Virus record (IMG/VR): IMGVR_UViG_3300043449_001732
Coordinates: 19,982 to 83,981 of that record
DNA from: a virus
DNA length: 64,000 nt
Strand: one strand, 5' to 3'
Positions within the stretch are counted from its first letter, which is position 1. The number at the start of each line of letters is the position of its first letter. The position numbers and the translations under genes were made by a program. Below, piece after piece: positions 25,353 through 34,471 of the stretch. A model generated the notes under the pieces. It worked only from the letters and a program-made list of their open reading frames with translations, had not been told where the DNA came from and made no database searches.

Positions 25353-25512
25353 CCAATCGTTGAGTTGCCTCCCAGAACGGGACACTGCCATGCTGGCTAA
25401 CCACACACAACCATTCGTCGTCTTGATCCAAGGGATCAAACGCAGTTTTAGGCGCATTTTCTGGGCTAAAAAAATCGTCCCAATCTTTTTGCGTCGCTTC
25501 ATAAATAGCCAT
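25297..25512 (-). CDS. Small acidic hypothetical protein
   Basis: 71 residues, starting at ATG 25512 that overlaps the previous stop (TAATG). Acidic, aromatic-rich (WDDFF, EWLCVV). Part of a leftward run of small genes below the structural gene at 26526. Function unknown. Confidence 0.5.
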   Translation of the reverse strand: MAIYEATQKDWDDFFSPENAPKTAFDPLDQDDEWLCVVSQHGSVPFWEATQRLDEQAQEQTSAPDGFIFDR

Positions 25513-25625
25513 TAGTCTTCGTAGATACGGCACTCTCGCGCCCAAGGATTATCTTGACAGTAAGTAGCAAAAGCTTTGGTGGGGTTGTGTTTTTTCTTCA
25601 GTAAGTGCAAAATAAATTTGAACAT
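25512..25625 (-). CDS. Very small basic protein
   Basis: 37 residues from MFKFILHLLKKK, with a hydrophobic N-terminus, a basic middle and two Cys in the acidic tail. Tight spacing on both sides (four bases up, one-base overlap down) argues that it is real. Function unknown. Confidence 0.5.
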   Translation of the reverse strand: MFKFILHLLKKKHNPTKAFATYCQDNPWARECRIYED

Positions 25626-25629
25626 TTTG

Positions 25630-26526
25630 TTACGGGCGGTCAACAAGAGGCAGGAAAATTTCAGGTAGACGTGCATCGGGATCTCTTTCGCGTTTCCATG
25701 CATCGGACCATTCCGCTAATGAATGTTCATGTTCTACATCTGTAGTGTAGCTGTCACTTGGCTCTAATTCAAATTTGTCATCAGCTTCTGGTGACATAAA
25801 ACCAATAAACCAAGTTGATGTGGCTGGTATTGTTACCGTTGCACCACTATCAATGGATGCTGCACTAAACGTATATGCATTAAACCCTATCGGTATTGAG
25901 TAGTTAACATTGAAGTTTGGTCCAATAACAATAGTATTGGACAAGTCAAGTGTAGTCTCTGCAACCAAGAAGCTTCCATCTAGGTCTTCCAGTAAAATAA
26001 AAGAATCCAGGGCGGGAAATTCAACAACTAACCCCAGGGAATAATCAAGCGGTTCGTTCCTAGTACTAGAAATACAGAGTAAATAACTGCCCGCTTCTAA
26101 GATGAAGTAAAGATCGTCTCCTTTATTTAACGTGTAAGAGTTAAAGGTGTTTGCCAGATCAGAACCGGCCCCCATTGTGTGGCCAAGATAGGGATAAAAC
26201 TTTTCTCCGTCCGCATTAGTTGTTGAAACGCTGTCCGCTTGAAAGATCATGCGGCCTTCAATTGGAGTCTTATTTAGGTCGTATGTAGAAACCTGGATAT
26301 AGTTAGGACGCGGTCCGCCTTTCTGTGTAATAATCCAGGCTGGGCTAGTAACGTTGAGCTGAAACCAATGGTTCATGGTGCCACCACCATAACCATTCAA
26401 ACCCACTATATTTTTAGGCCCTAGTTTTCCCGTTAGATAGCGAAGTGATGTTTCGCTGAACGTACCCAGAACAAGGGGATTATCTTGGGTACGTTGCCGC
26501 TGACTTGTATTAGATACTCTGCTCAC
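25630..26526 (-). CDS. Beta-rich structural protein, leftward
   Basis: 298 residues, GTG start. Long alternating hydrophobic strands, many Thr/Ser/Asn/Tyr and a polar C-terminal helix (EHEHSLAEWSDAWKRERD) suggest a virion or fibre-accessory protein. An inverted repeat CTCCG/CGGAG with TACAAT in its loop lies 15-39 bases upstream. No family recognised. Confidence 0.55.
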   Translation of the reverse strand: MSRVSNTSQRQRTQDNPLVLGTFSETSLRYLTGKLGPKNIVGLNGYGGGTMNHWFQLNVTSPAWIITQKGGPRPNYIQVSTYDLNKTPIEGRMIFQADSVSTTNADGEKFYPYLGHTMGAGSDLANTFNSYTLNKGDDLYFILEAGSYLLCISSTRNEPLDYSLGLVVEFPALDSFILLEDLDGSFLVAETTLDLSNTIVIGPNFNVNYSIPIGFNAYTFSAASIDSGATVTIPATSTWFIGFMSPEADDKFELEPSDSYTTDVEHEHSLAEWSDAWKRERDPDARLPEIFLPLVDRP

Positions 26527-26570
26527 TGCATGATACTAACTCCGTATATCCATTGTACTCGGAGCGTGTT

Positions 26571-27635
26571 TTAGGCATCCTCGTGGTAATCAGGGACATC
26601 ATTGACTTCACAAGGATGCGCAATAGAAGGTTTGTAATCACGTTCAATTAACTCCTGGGTTTTTTTCAGGCGTATCGCACTGCTTGCCGCCATTAGTTTT
26701 TGTGCATCAAAGTGTGTGTCAAAAGGTTCCAGGCGTTTTGGTGGCAGCCCGCGATTCCAACGAGAGAACATATGAAGGGGGTTGCCGCACCAAGGGTTAC
26801 CGCACAGTCTGGTCACTGACAAGAAGCCGACATCTCCCCATGCACACTGGTAGAGGAGCTTATGGAAGTTAACGTTCTCAGAAGTCTGGTCACTGTAAAA
26901 CGCCCTGTAGGAAGGGAAGCACACACGGCGGGGACTGACTTTCCCTGGGGCATTAATCTGCCAGCACTCGTCTGGATGGCCGATCTCAACTTTCTCCCAC
27001 AACCGAAAGTACTTGTACTTATACCGTTCGTTTAAAAAGTTAATGTCAAAGCCACATACGTTGGATTGAATTTTGATTGCACAGTGGTAGCACCAATGCT
27101 CTTGACTGTTTCTGATGGTATGCCCATGGGCACATGGATACCCCTTGTAGTAACCAAGTGTTTTTAACTCTTCTTCTGATAGGGAGTCAATGCCCTTGAC
27201 GTAAGTAAAGAGTCCAGACGCAGGTGGCTCGACGGAAGCGCCTATCAACTCGGGATCAATCATGGGCTCTAGCTCGACAATAGTAGTGTTTTTTGATTTC
27301 AGTAGGCATGACTTGAGTCCTAGGCGGTTGTCCTTGTCCTCATTGGCTGTCGTATGGACAACGGCATGCTCATCAGGGCATAGACCGGTACGTAGATAGT
27401 AGACGATCCGGTGAGCCTGGTACTCCTGCCCGTCAATACAGACAATGTAGTGACCGGTTTTCTTGTGGATGCGCCCCGCTGGATCCCCCTGGTTGTAGCC
27501 AGCTTTGTCAACGAGCCATTCAAGGCCACTAGGGTACCGGACGGAAAGCTTGTACAGGCTTTCCAGGTACTGGATGGGGGGCATTTCCTTGTAGTTGCGT
27601 GGCATGGGTGGGATGCGTACTCCGGAATCATACAC
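26571..27635 (-). CDS. HNH-type nuclease, large form
   Basis: 354 residues from GTG 27635 (ATG 27605 is an alternative). Residues ~75-108 carry an HNH_3-like motif: AHRIVYYLRTG, PDEHAVVH, then NEDKDNRLGLK. Further Cys/His clusters (GYPCAHGHT.., HWCYHC near residue 175, CGNPWCGNPLHM near residue 285) look like zinc sites and a second HNH-like half. Freestanding homing nuclease is likely. A copy of the 80 bp repeat ends 26 bases upstream of its start, so it may be driven by that element. Confidence 0.65.
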   Translation of the reverse strand: MYDSGVRIPPMPRNYKEMPPIQYLESLYKLSVRYPSGLEWLVDKAGYNQGDPAGRIHKKTGHYIVCIDGQEYQAHRIVYYLRTGLCPDEHAVVHTTANEDKDNRLGLKSCLLKSKNTTIVELEPMIDPELIGASVEPPASGLFTYVKGIDSLSEEELKTLGYYKGYPCAHGHTIRNSQEHWCYHCAIKIQSNVCGFDINFLNERYKYKYFRLWEKVEIGHPDECWQINAPGKVSPRRVCFPSYRAFYSDQTSENVNFHKLLYQCAWGDVGFLSVTRLCGNPWCGNPLHMFSRWNRGLPPKRLEPFDTHFDAQKLMAASSAIRLKKTQELIERDYKPSIAHPCEVNDVPDYHEDA

Positions 27636-27660
27636 GAGAAATGGTCCAAAATCCAGGGCT

Positions 27661-27735
27661 GCAAAAATCTTCAGAATAAGGTTAAATTCTTTTTGGTATA
27701 GGGAAAAATGACACTTTTGCCATCTTATACGGAAT
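27661..27735 (-). repeat. ~80 bp element, copy 1 (inverted)
   Basis: Leftward copy. It shares with the other two TTCCGTATAA, GCAAAAGTGTCATTTTTCCC, a CAAAAAGAA box, ACCTTAT and a TTTTTGCA end. It points toward the HNH gene starting at 27635. Confidence 0.85.
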
Positions 27736-27781
27736 CACTGGCTGCTTCTTTGTGCATCTGTCTTATTTGTATCTCACCATA

Positions 27782-27861
27782 AGACGTTCCGTATAAAAAG
27801 CAAAAAGTGTCATTAATCTCTACATCAAAAAGAAAACAACCTTATCCTGAATTTCTCTGCA
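27782..27861 (+). repeat. ~80 bp element, copy 2
   Basis: Rightward copy beginning AGACGTTCCGTATAAAAAGC and ending CTGAATTTCTCTGCA. It differs from copy 3 at few positions and starts 110 bp before it. Confidence 0.9.
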
Positions 27862-27891
27862 AGTCTTAGTCGTCTCAGCCATGTCTTACTT

Positions 27892-27972
27892 GAGACGTTC
27901 CGTATAAAAGCGCAAAAGTGTCATTTTTCCCTACATCAAAAAGAAAGCGACCTTATCCTGAATTTTTCTGCA
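27892..27972 (+). repeat. ~80 bp element, copy 3
   Basis: Rightward copy with GACGTTCCGTATAAAAGC, then CTACATCAAAAAGAAAG and ACCTTATCCTGAATTTTTCT. Its core is closest to copy 1 (identical AAAAGTGTCATTTTTCCCTA). Confidence 0.9.
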
Positions 27973-28020
27973 CGTACAAATACTCTCTCCTGGGTCTCAA
28001 CATGAGACATGGTTGCCAGT

Positions 28021-28045
28021 AAAAAGCCCCCGCCGAAGCGAGGGC
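28021..28045 (-). terminator. Terminator of the glycosyltransferase gene
   Basis: Read leftward: GCCCTCGC, TTCG tetraloop, GCGGGGGC, then TTTTT. Eight pairs with one G-T. It sits 16 bases after the glycosyltransferase stop and insulates it from the repeat region. Confidence 0.9.
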
Positions 28046-28060
28046 CTGATTCCACCCTGG

Positions 28061-29344
28061 TCAGGCTACTGCGCCTACCAGTCGCTTCTTGCGTTTTTCT
28101 TTTTTCTTCTCCTTCTTGCTTACCGGTTCTTCCGCCTGAGTCGAGTGCGCATCCCCATAGGCGCCCTCTAGGACCTCCTGGAACAGCCCTGCAAACTGAG
28201 GTGCGATGTTGTCCCAGTCGTAGCAGGGAGAGGTGGCACGCTCGTAGCAGAGGCGTGCAGTCTCATCAAGCTTCTCATGGTTCTCATATAGATCCGTCAA
28301 GATTTCGGCAAGGTGATCTGAGGACGGGCAGGGCATTTCCCGTGCGTAGTTCGTATCCACATCTACGTGATCACAACGGATCAGGCGACCAGCACCCTCA
28401 AAGATCTCCTTAGTACTGGTGTGGTCAGGCACCACCTGGGCAACACGGCAACCCGCATGCTCATGGTTGACCAACCCGTGGCCCTCACCCTTGCAAGTGT
28501 TGACGCCGACATCAGCCGCGTTATAGATCGCATTCAGGAAGTCCACCTCCACGTTCGGAGGTCCTTCTGTTTGCGCAGTAAGGATGATGCGTCCGTTGGG
28601 GTCTAGCCCTTCGCGATTCATTGCCCTGGCAAACAACGGCATCAAGTCCCAACCTTGATCTTTGAGTCCCATGTGTAAATACAGTTGCGTATCCGGTTTG
28701 TCTTTCGCAAACTTGGCAAAAGCCTCAACCGTAATGTCGATGCGTTTACGGAACTGGTTGCGGTTGCCGTTGAACACCACAAAGATGTCATCCGACAGAC
28801 CAAGCCGCTTACGAGCCTCGCTCTTATCCATGGGATAGAACTGACCCTTGGTGATACCGTGAGGAATCACAGCGATGGGCTTCTGGTAGCCAGCAGCCAC
28901 CACCTCTTTTGCACCAAATTCCGTATAGCAGATGGACGCATCCCACTCATTCATGGTGTCAAGGATGCACCCAGTCCAGCCGTAGCTGTCCATGGGGTAG
29001 TAGCCAATGAACTTGAAGGCACCAGTCTTATGGATGTCCTGGATCTGACGATACAACTCATTCAGAATCCACAGATCATTCATTATGAAAATGAGATCTG
29101 GCTTCTCTTTCTCCACAATTTCTCGAATGCGCTGCTCACCAAAGGGTGCGGTCTGGTAGCGGTTGGACGAGGGATAAATGAGGTACTTATCACAGAGTGG
29201 ATGCGGGTCTCCAAACCAGTTATTACCGAGCACTACAACTTCATACTCTTCACAGATGCGCTCAAGCACATTTTCCGTGACACGAGCAAACCCGGTCTTG
29301 GCAATGATGTCACCGGACCAGAGCAATTTAGGTTTTTTGGCCAT
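28061..29344 (-). CDS. Glycosyltransferase (GT4-like)
   Basis: 427 residues. N-terminal Rossmann start KPKLLWSGDIIAKTGFARVTE; middle motif VVFNGNRNQFRKRIDITVEAF, which fits the phosphate-binding start of the second Rossmann domain of GT-B enzymes; GEGHGLVNHEHAGCRVAQVV with the nucleotide-sugar Glu; a Lys-rich tail of ~25 residues. It transfers a sugar to an unknown acceptor, perhaps phage DNA, virion or host surface polysaccharide. Starts just downstream of speD on the leftward strand. Confidence 0.8.
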   Translation of the reverse strand: MAKKPKLLWSGDIIAKTGFARVTENVLERICEEYEVVVLGNNWFGDPHPLCDKYLIYPSSNRYQTAPFGEQRIREIVEKEKPDLIFIMNDLWILNELYRQIQDIHKTGAFKFIGYYPMDSYGWTGCILDTMNEWDASICYTEFGAKEVVAAGYQKPIAVIPHGITKGQFYPMDKSEARKRLGLSDDIFVVFNGNRNQFRKRIDITVEAFAKFAKDKPDTQLYLHMGLKDQGWDLMPLFARAMNREGLDPNGRIILTAQTEGPPNVEVDFLNAIYNAADVGVNTCKGEGHGLVNHEHAGCRVAQVVPDHTSTKEIFEGAGRLIRCDHVDVDTNYAREMPCPSSDHLAEILTDLYENHEKLDETARLCYERATSPCYDWDNIAPQFAGLFQEVLEGAYGDAHSTQAEEPVSKKEKKKEKRKKRLVGAVA

Positions 29345-29367
29345 TTAATAGAGAACGTCTTGATCAA

Positions 29368-29727
29368 CTATACAGAAACACAAGGAGTTGTTGATCGTAC
29401 TAATTCTTTTTGTTCGGCTATTTCTGCTTTGAGTTTTGTTTTTAAAAACTCAGCTGCCTTATGTGTTTGCGTGGTATCCCCACAGGTGTATAAATCGATG
29501 GCACAATAACCAATCTGAGGCCAGGTATGGATAGACGCATGGGACTCAGACAGTAATGCAAGTAGTGTGACGCCTTGCGGTTCAAATTTTTTTCCTACAA
29601 TCCGCAGGATATTGGCTTTTGCTAGAACTAAAGAAGCCTCAAGCAACCGTTGAAGCTCCTCATAGTTATCTAACAACTCTGGGTCACACCCATAGAGATC
29701 TAAAATTAAATGCCGACCGTCACTCAA
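29368..29727 (-). CDS. speD: S-adenosylmethionine decarboxylase proenzyme
   Basis: 119 residues, full length for the prokaryotic class. The self-cleavage site is Glu61-Ser62 in LLSESHASIHTWP, giving the pyruvoyl group; His67 and Cys82 (YTCGD) match the catalytic His and Cys of Thermotoga SpeD, one position lower. It makes decarboxylated SAM for spermidine synthesis. speD is known in several cyanophages. The start is TTG overlapping the primase stop (TTGA). Confidence 0.9.
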   Translation of the reverse strand: MSDGRHLILDLYGCDPELLDNYEELQRLLEASLVLAKANILRIVGKKFEPQGVTLLALLSESHASIHTWPQIGYCAIDLYTCGDTTQTHKAAEFLKTKLKAEIAEQKELVRSTTPCVSV

Positions 29728-32360
29728 AGCTCTGCCTCTGCAGATTCCATTGTCGCATCAGTCTTCTTATCTATGACATCTCCATAGTGAATACGCCATT
29801 CTTTTTTGTTCATGCCCACTTCAATAATGGACGGGAACTTTGCGTACTTTTGGTCTGATGCCCTGCAGGCAACGTTGACTACACGCATGCCACGTGGATT
29901 CTTGAACTTGTAGACGTTCAAGCCAAGCTGGTGGATACACACGTCCATCAACAAGGTTTCAAAACGGCTACGCCCAAGGATGTTGCTGTTGGATGCACGT
30001 GCAAATTCACAGTAACTGGCATATAACCACGTATCCCAAGACACGTACACGTTTGAAGAACCAGCAGAAGAAGGCTTAGCCAGACCAATAGGAGTAGACA
30101 CCCCTGGGTCAAATACCACACAATGATCAAGCCAATCCATGATCTGGTTGGACTTAAGGATTTGTTCACGGTGATGCTTAGCAAAGAAGCCAACTTTCTC
30201 ATTGGTCTCCATCAGATACTCACGCATCTCAGCCTCACTCATATCCAAGACCCAGTTGACAAGCCCTGGGAGCAAGGACGCAAATTCACCAAAGGGACGA
30301 CCACGGTCATCCATATCAATCAACGTGCGCTGCTCAGCAGAGTTACCAGTGAACGGTTTGTCGAAAGGAATAGTGAGGCGACGACGTGCAAGACCTGAGG
30401 TTGGGTCAGTCGTCTGGATGGGTTCGTTAGCCGTGATCATGACAAGGCCATTGAACTTAAACGGCTTCTGGGACCCCGTCTGAAACTTATGTTCGTTACG
30501 GATCAAGTCCCGACCGGTAATAGCTTTTAACACAGAGACCGAACCGCCATAGCGTTCAACGTCGTTGAAGAGCAATAATTTTTTCTTATATAGGTTGGCG
30601 GTTTCAAATCGGTTTTTCTCAAGGTGCTCAAGGGATGAGATCATTGCGTTGTCATCCCCAACCAAGGCATGTGCCAGGTTCGAGTACGTTGACTTACCAG
30701 ATTTACCAGGCCCAACAATTTCAACAAACTTCTGAATATCAGAGTGACTTAAAAGGACGGCACGCAACCAAGCCCTCAGCACCTGGACGCGACCCCAGTT
30801 ATCATCTTGTGTGTTCTTCAGCCACTTGACAATAGGCTCACAAGTTGCCCCTGGGTCATAGTCATAGGGCAGTTGTTGCGTGATGTGCATGCTCCTGTTG
30901 AAAGGCAGCAGTTCACGCGTGTTGACGTTAAGAATACCGTTGGTAAACAGTAGGTGGTCGTTGCCTTCATACCAGTCATCAAAGATGAGGCTGATGCGTA
31001 GCTGCTCGTATACATCGTTGACCAGCGTCATGCTGTAGCCATTCTTAAGGAAGCCCTCCTTGATCAGGTCGAGCTGAGACTTGATCTCACTCTTCATCTC
31101 AGTCTCAGACAGACGAGACCACAAGCCTTTTGACCTGTGGTGCTCATAGATGAAGAATGCGTTGTGGGCTTGACTAAACTGCAGCCTTCCTCTATAAACC
31201 TGCAGGAGTACGTCAGCGACTGCGTCAGATGAAGGTCCTCTTGTTTGTTGTTCTTTTCCTTGCCCCCGTCCCTGCCTTTTCAAAGACTTACGATTCCCCT
31301 GAGGAAGCTGCACAGTATCTTCAAGAGATAACTCAGTCTCAATGGTCGGCATCAGTTCAGCCTCAATTTCTTCCAGTTGTTTGGACATGTGCTCAAGTGT
31401 CGCATCATCAACACTCATCGCACGATGGTTCTGGGACATCTCCCAGCCATGCTCACGGGCAATGTGAATAAGGGAACCTAGCCCACGGCCACCGCCTTTA
31501 CTAAAGGACAACCAACGGCGGTGGCACTCGCCATCTCGATACTTATCTGATTGCTTGGACCACTCATCCCATTGATCCAGCAACGATTCATCCAGTGAGT
31601 GAAGCGATTGTCCAATCGTGATCCAGATGTCGTAATCGTCACAGGCCTCTGGTGGCAGTGCCCACATTGCTTCTGTTGCTAGCTGCATATCCCGCTCTAG
31701 CGAGATCTCTGTGTTCACAGCAAATGTGGGACCAATTACCCTGGAGATCTCCTTTGCTGGGACACCCTGCTTGACATTTTTGTTAATGATTGCATTCATT
31801 AACCAATCAGGGAACTCAGGCAGGGCGTCAATCCACTCAAACCCCTGGTTAACGCCTGTATAGTAACCTTCGGTCTCAGGGTGAGTGCCCATGAGAACAC
31901 CCTGGTGCTTACGCCACAAGATCTCAAGCTTTTCTTTATTTTTTTCTGCGTGCCAAGTGTACTTGTTCCTTACGAAATGCTTATGTTTTTCCCGGTCTAC
32001 ACGATAAAGTTTCCGTTCACGCCCTTCTTTACCACTACAAATGGTCAGCGTATCTGGCAGAGCAGTCGCGAAGGTTTGGTCTGACAGTTCTTCGATAAGG
32101 TTGTAGACGCTCGGTCCATCAACATCAACCCACACCAAACCATAAGGAAGGTTGTAGACAGGACCGCTGAGAAGACCGATGGCCTTACATGATCCCGTGA
32201 TGATCTCCTCCTCGATCTCACAAATACCAAATGGTTTGTTCTGCCAACTCGAGACGTACGGGTCTTTGTTTGCGCCCAACGGCGTGAGCGGCCAATCTTT
32301 AGGGATGTAGTCAAGACGTACTTCACCGGGTTTTAGGGTTTGTTGTTGCTTGCTTGTCAT
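29724..32360 (-). CDS. Primase-helicase (prim-pol plus D5/SF3-type)
   Basis: 878 residues. The N-terminus (residues ~15-190) has a bifunctional primase-polymerase look with VWVDVDG (~75-80) as the metal site; a linker and a D5_N-like region follow; the SF3 helicase has Walker A GPGKSGKST (~550), Walker B LLLFNDVE (~595), and VMITANEP with the sensor Asn. It should unwind and prime phage DNA. Last-gene coupling to speD by TTGA, and its start overlaps the small upstream gene. Confidence 0.85.
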   Translation of the reverse strand: MTSKQQQTLKPGEVRLDYIPKDWPLTPLGANKDPYVSSWQNKPFGICEIEEEIITGSCKAIGLLSGPVYNLPYGLVWVDVDGPSVYNLIEELSDQTFATALPDTLTICSGKEGRERKLYRVDREKHKHFVRNKYTWHAEKNKEKLEILWRKHQGVLMGTHPETEGYYTGVNQGFEWIDALPEFPDWLMNAIINKNVKQGVPAKEISRVIGPTFAVNTEISLERDMQLATEAMWALPPEACDDYDIWITIGQSLHSLDESLLDQWDEWSKQSDKYRDGECHRRWLSFSKGGGRGLGSLIHIAREHGWEMSQNHRAMSVDDATLEHMSKQLEEIEAELMPTIETELSLEDTVQLPQGNRKSLKRQGRGQGKEQQTRGPSSDAVADVLLQVYRGRLQFSQAHNAFFIYEHHRSKGLWSRLSETEMKSEIKSQLDLIKEGFLKNGYSMTLVNDVYEQLRISLIFDDWYEGNDHLLFTNGILNVNTRELLPFNRSMHITQQLPYDYDPGATCEPIVKWLKNTQDDNWGRVQVLRAWLRAVLLSHSDIQKFVEIVGPGKSGKSTYSNLAHALVGDDNAMISSLEHLEKNRFETANLYKKKLLLFNDVERYGGSVSVLKAITGRDLIRNEHKFQTGSQKPFKFNGLVMITANEPIQTTDPTSGLARRRLTIPFDKPFTGNSAEQRTLIDMDDRGRPFGEFASLLPGLVNWVLDMSEAEMREYLMETNEKVGFFAKHHREQILKSNQIMDWLDHCVVFDPGVSTPIGLAKPSSAGSSNVYVSWDTWLYASYCEFARASNSNILGRSRFETLLMDVCIHQLGLNVYKFKNPRGMRVVNVACRASDQKYAKFPSIIEVGMNKKEWRIHYGDVIDKKTDATMESAEAEL

Positions 32361-32545
32361 GCTTCTGTTTGCTGCTTGATCTCCACTTTAAAGTCCCGCT
32401 CAGGGAATACCGTATCCTTAACCAATATATATGCATGAAAATGCATGTCGGTAGGCAGACAAAAACAATCCCCATCCGCCGCATTCATCATGAGGCTCTG
32501 GAGCGTATTCATCCACTCACCAACGGAAATAACATGGATTTCCAT
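32357..32545 (-). CDS. Small protein upstream of the primase
   Basis: 62 residues, overlapping the primase start by four bases (ATGA). Mixed composition with a His-rich centre (DMHFHAYILVK). Translationally coupled to primase; function unknown. Confidence 0.55.
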   Translation of the reverse strand: MEIHVISVGEWMNTLQSLMMNAADGDCFCLPTDMHFHAYILVKDTVFPERDFKVEIKQQTEA

Positions 32546-32619
32546 CGGGGGGTTGGGTTGTGTGTTTTCTTATCCTAGGCTGCCCAATCCGAGGGGACCA
32601 TCAAAATTTTGTTAAATCA

Positions 32620-32802
32620 CTAAGTCTTATTGGACTCATACGAAAAATTCCACGGATTTTTTTCATCGACTTCATCCCACTCGTCCATCAGTCTGTTGTA
32701 AACATCTACAGGATCCTGCCTAGTCTTAATGCAAGACGAAGTTGCGACAGACCAGGCAATACGCTTGCGTCTCTCCATGGGATCATCAGTATTCCAGGGC
32801 AT
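32620..32802 (-). CDS. Small acidic hypothetical protein
   Basis: 60 residues, Trp/Asp/Glu-rich (PWNTDDPMERRKR, MDEWDEVDEKNPWNF). Located upstream of the primase operon. No motif recognised. Confidence 0.5.
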   Translation of the reverse strand: MPWNTDDPMERRKRIAWSVATSSCIKTRQDPVDVYNRLMDEWDEVDEKNPWNFSYESNKT

Positions 32803-32832
32803 AACACTGCTGCTTATGTGTTAATATCATAC

Positions 32833-32844
32833 ACAGCTAGCTGT
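32833..32844 (+). promoter_or_regulatory. Palindrome before the GIY-YIG gene
   Basis: ACAGCTAGCTGT, a perfect 12-base palindrome eight bases before the GTG start, between divergent genes. Possible operator. Confidence 0.3.
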
Positions 32845-32851
32845 TGTATTT

Positions 32852-33568
32852 GTGTATCATTACACTTATATGAGTATTGATTCCACCGATGGCCGCATGT
32901 ATATTGGCAGTCGAACATCGAAAAACAAACCCGAAGAAGACGTTAATTATTTTGGAAGTTTTTGCGACAAAACTTTTAAACCAGATACGAAGAAAATTTT
33001 AAAAATATTTAAAACTCGTGCAGAAGCTTTTAAGCATGAAGCATATTTGCATTTTGTATTAGATGTTGCTGTAAATCCAATATTTGCAAATAGGTCAAGA
33101 GTGACCACTACAGGTTTTACATGGCTTGGACAAAAACATTCTCCTGAAACAATTGAAAAAATTCGACAAACAACAAAAGAAAATATGACACCAGAACGAA
33201 AAGAAAAACTTAAGGAAGCAAGCAAAAATAAAAAACTAAGCAAAGAACATATTGAAAAACTTCGTCAATCAAACTTAGGCTTAAAACGAAGTTTTGAAAC
33301 ATGTGAAAAAATTAGATCAAAAGCACTTGGCAGACAAGTATCCAGTGCAGCACGCAAAAAAATCAGCGTAAGCAACAAAGGCAAGTGGATCAATAGAAAA
33401 GATCAAAGCAAACCAATAACATTAAAAAATAAAAATACCGGACAAGTTTTATGTTTTGTTTCACAAAAAGAAGCTGTTCGTTCTCTTGGTTTACATCAAG
33501 CAGCATTGAACAGAGTGGCAACAGGCAAGCAGCACTCCACTAATGGATGGATTCTTTTTGTAAATTAA
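32852..33568 (+). CDS. GIY-YIG homing endonuclease (Seg-like)
   Basis: 238 residues from GTG. The nuclease domain begins at once: YHYTYMSIDSTDGRMYIGS gives the GIY-YIG signature. A Lys-rich middle carries NUMOD-like helices (WLGQKHSPETIEKIR, then several K/E repeats), and a C-terminal NUMOD1-like DNA-binding helix (QKEAVRSLGLHQAALNRV). Very AT-rich codon use and a rightward position between two leftward replication genes mark it as a recent mobile gene. Confidence 0.85.
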   Translation: MYHYTYMSIDSTDGRMYIGSRTSKNKPEEDVNYFGSFCDKTFKPDTKKILKIFKTRAEAFKHEAYLHFVLDVAVNPIFANRSRVTTTGFTWLGQKHSPETIEKIRQTTKENMTPERKEKLKEASKNKKLSKEHIEKLRQSNLGLKRSFETCEKIRSKALGRQVSSAARKKISVSNKGKWINRKDQSKPITLKNKNTGQVLCFVSQKEAVRSLGLHQAALNRVATGKQHSTNGWILFVN

Positions 33569-34419
33569 ATTAAGTCTGCATCATAAACTCCACAGCGTTC
33601 TATTTGCGAGTAATATTCGGAAACCAACTTTAACCAATCAGTTTCAAGAGAGTCTAAAAATTTCCTGGAAATTTTAAATACTTGAGTTCTAATAGGAGTA
33701 GAAACAATAATGGCACCTTGTTGCACACGCATTCCCAAGCTTTGTTCAATTGCAATTGAATACGCACAAATTTGTTTACATGCTTTTTTAAACTTGAGGT
33801 GTCCCCCAAGCAAGTCCCTCCATTCAGGAGAACCTTTTTCCAAGTCTTTTGGCCACTTGCGGCTGTAAGGTTTGACACTGGTCTTAAGGTCGGCAAGCGT
33901 CAGCTTGTTCCCTACAACACCGATAATGTCAGGTGAACCAACCCATGCTCGTCCCTCCTCATCATGCGCCCATACCCTACCAACACCATCGTCTGACAAT
34001 GCAAACTGATGCTTGTCTAGTAAAGGAGTTTCAGCCCACAGTACCTCGTCAAACTGATCAAGAATCCCTGGCATACCCGACCAAAAATCTTGGTAGTCAG
34101 GCGGGATTTTAGGGTTTTTATCCCCTTTCAGGTAGCACTCCATGCCATAGTGGATAGCTGTACCACGTTCGGCAGCAGCTTCTTTTACACCTGGATTGTT
34201 CTTACTCCACATCTCCAGCTTCCGTTTGTTTGCTTCGGAGGCTGTTTCACTAAGAATAGTTGTTACACTGGGCGCCGGCCCTGTTACAAACGGTGTATGG
34301 TAGTGTCGCTTTCCGTTAATTGTAATACGGGCGGGGCGGCTGTTCAGCTCCCGCATCAACTCTGGTTGCTCTTGATATTTCAGCGACCATGGATCGCTTG
34401 TTTCAATTCTAGCAACCAT
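33565..34419 (-). CDS. PD-(D/E)XK exonuclease
   Basis: 284 residues. Motifs of RecB/MGME1-like exonucleases: ERGTAIHYGMECYL, GSPDIIGVV with the metal Asp, LADLKTS as the (D/E)XK box, and KQICAYSIAIEQ as the Q-x-x-x-Y helix. Similar exonucleases in cyanophages process host DNA or replication ends. Convergent with the GIY-YIG gene (stops overlap). Confidence 0.75.
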   Translation of the reverse strand: MVARIETSDPWSLKYQEQPELMRELNSRPARITINGKRHYHTPFVTGPAPSVTTILSETASEANKRKLEMWSKNNPGVKEAAAERGTAIHYGMECYLKGDKNPKIPPDYQDFWSGMPGILDQFDEVLWAETPLLDKHQFALSDDGVGRVWAHDEEGRAWVGSPDIIGVVGNKLTLADLKTSVKPYSRKWPKDLEKGSPEWRDLLGGHLKFKKACKQICAYSIAIEQSLGMRVQQGAIIVSTPIRTQVFKISRKFLDSLETDWLKLVSEYYSQIERCGVYDADLI

Positions 34420-34433
34420 TGAAGGTTTTGTAT

Positions 34434-34466
34434 ATTGCTGTTATCCTAACGTATATGCCTAGCAAT
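34434..34466 (+). promoter_or_regulatory. Inverted repeat before the HLIP operon
   Basis: ATTGCT (34434-34439) and AGCAAT (34461-34466) flank a 21-base loop and end five bases before the ATG of the first operon gene. Confidence 0.3.
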
Positions 34467-34471
34467 TGACA

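Larger units (their letters stand above)
27636..28060. other. 425-base non-coding region with repeats
   Basis: AT-rich, no plausible gene. It holds three copies of an ~80 bp element in mixed orientation, three TCTCA.CAT...AGAC inverted repeats (around 27771, 27873 and 27993) that precede or follow the copies, and a terminator at its right end. An origin of replication, iteron array or multi-copy promoter is plausible. Confidence 0.6.

Noticed and set aside
27661-27972. Repeats as a CRISPR array
   Set aside because: Only three copies, ~80 bp each, one inverted and with irregular spacing; CRISPR repeats are shorter, direct and regular.
28685-29509. 274-codon rightward frame over the glycosyltransferase and speD
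   Set aside because: Antisense to two genes with clear motifs; no support of its own.
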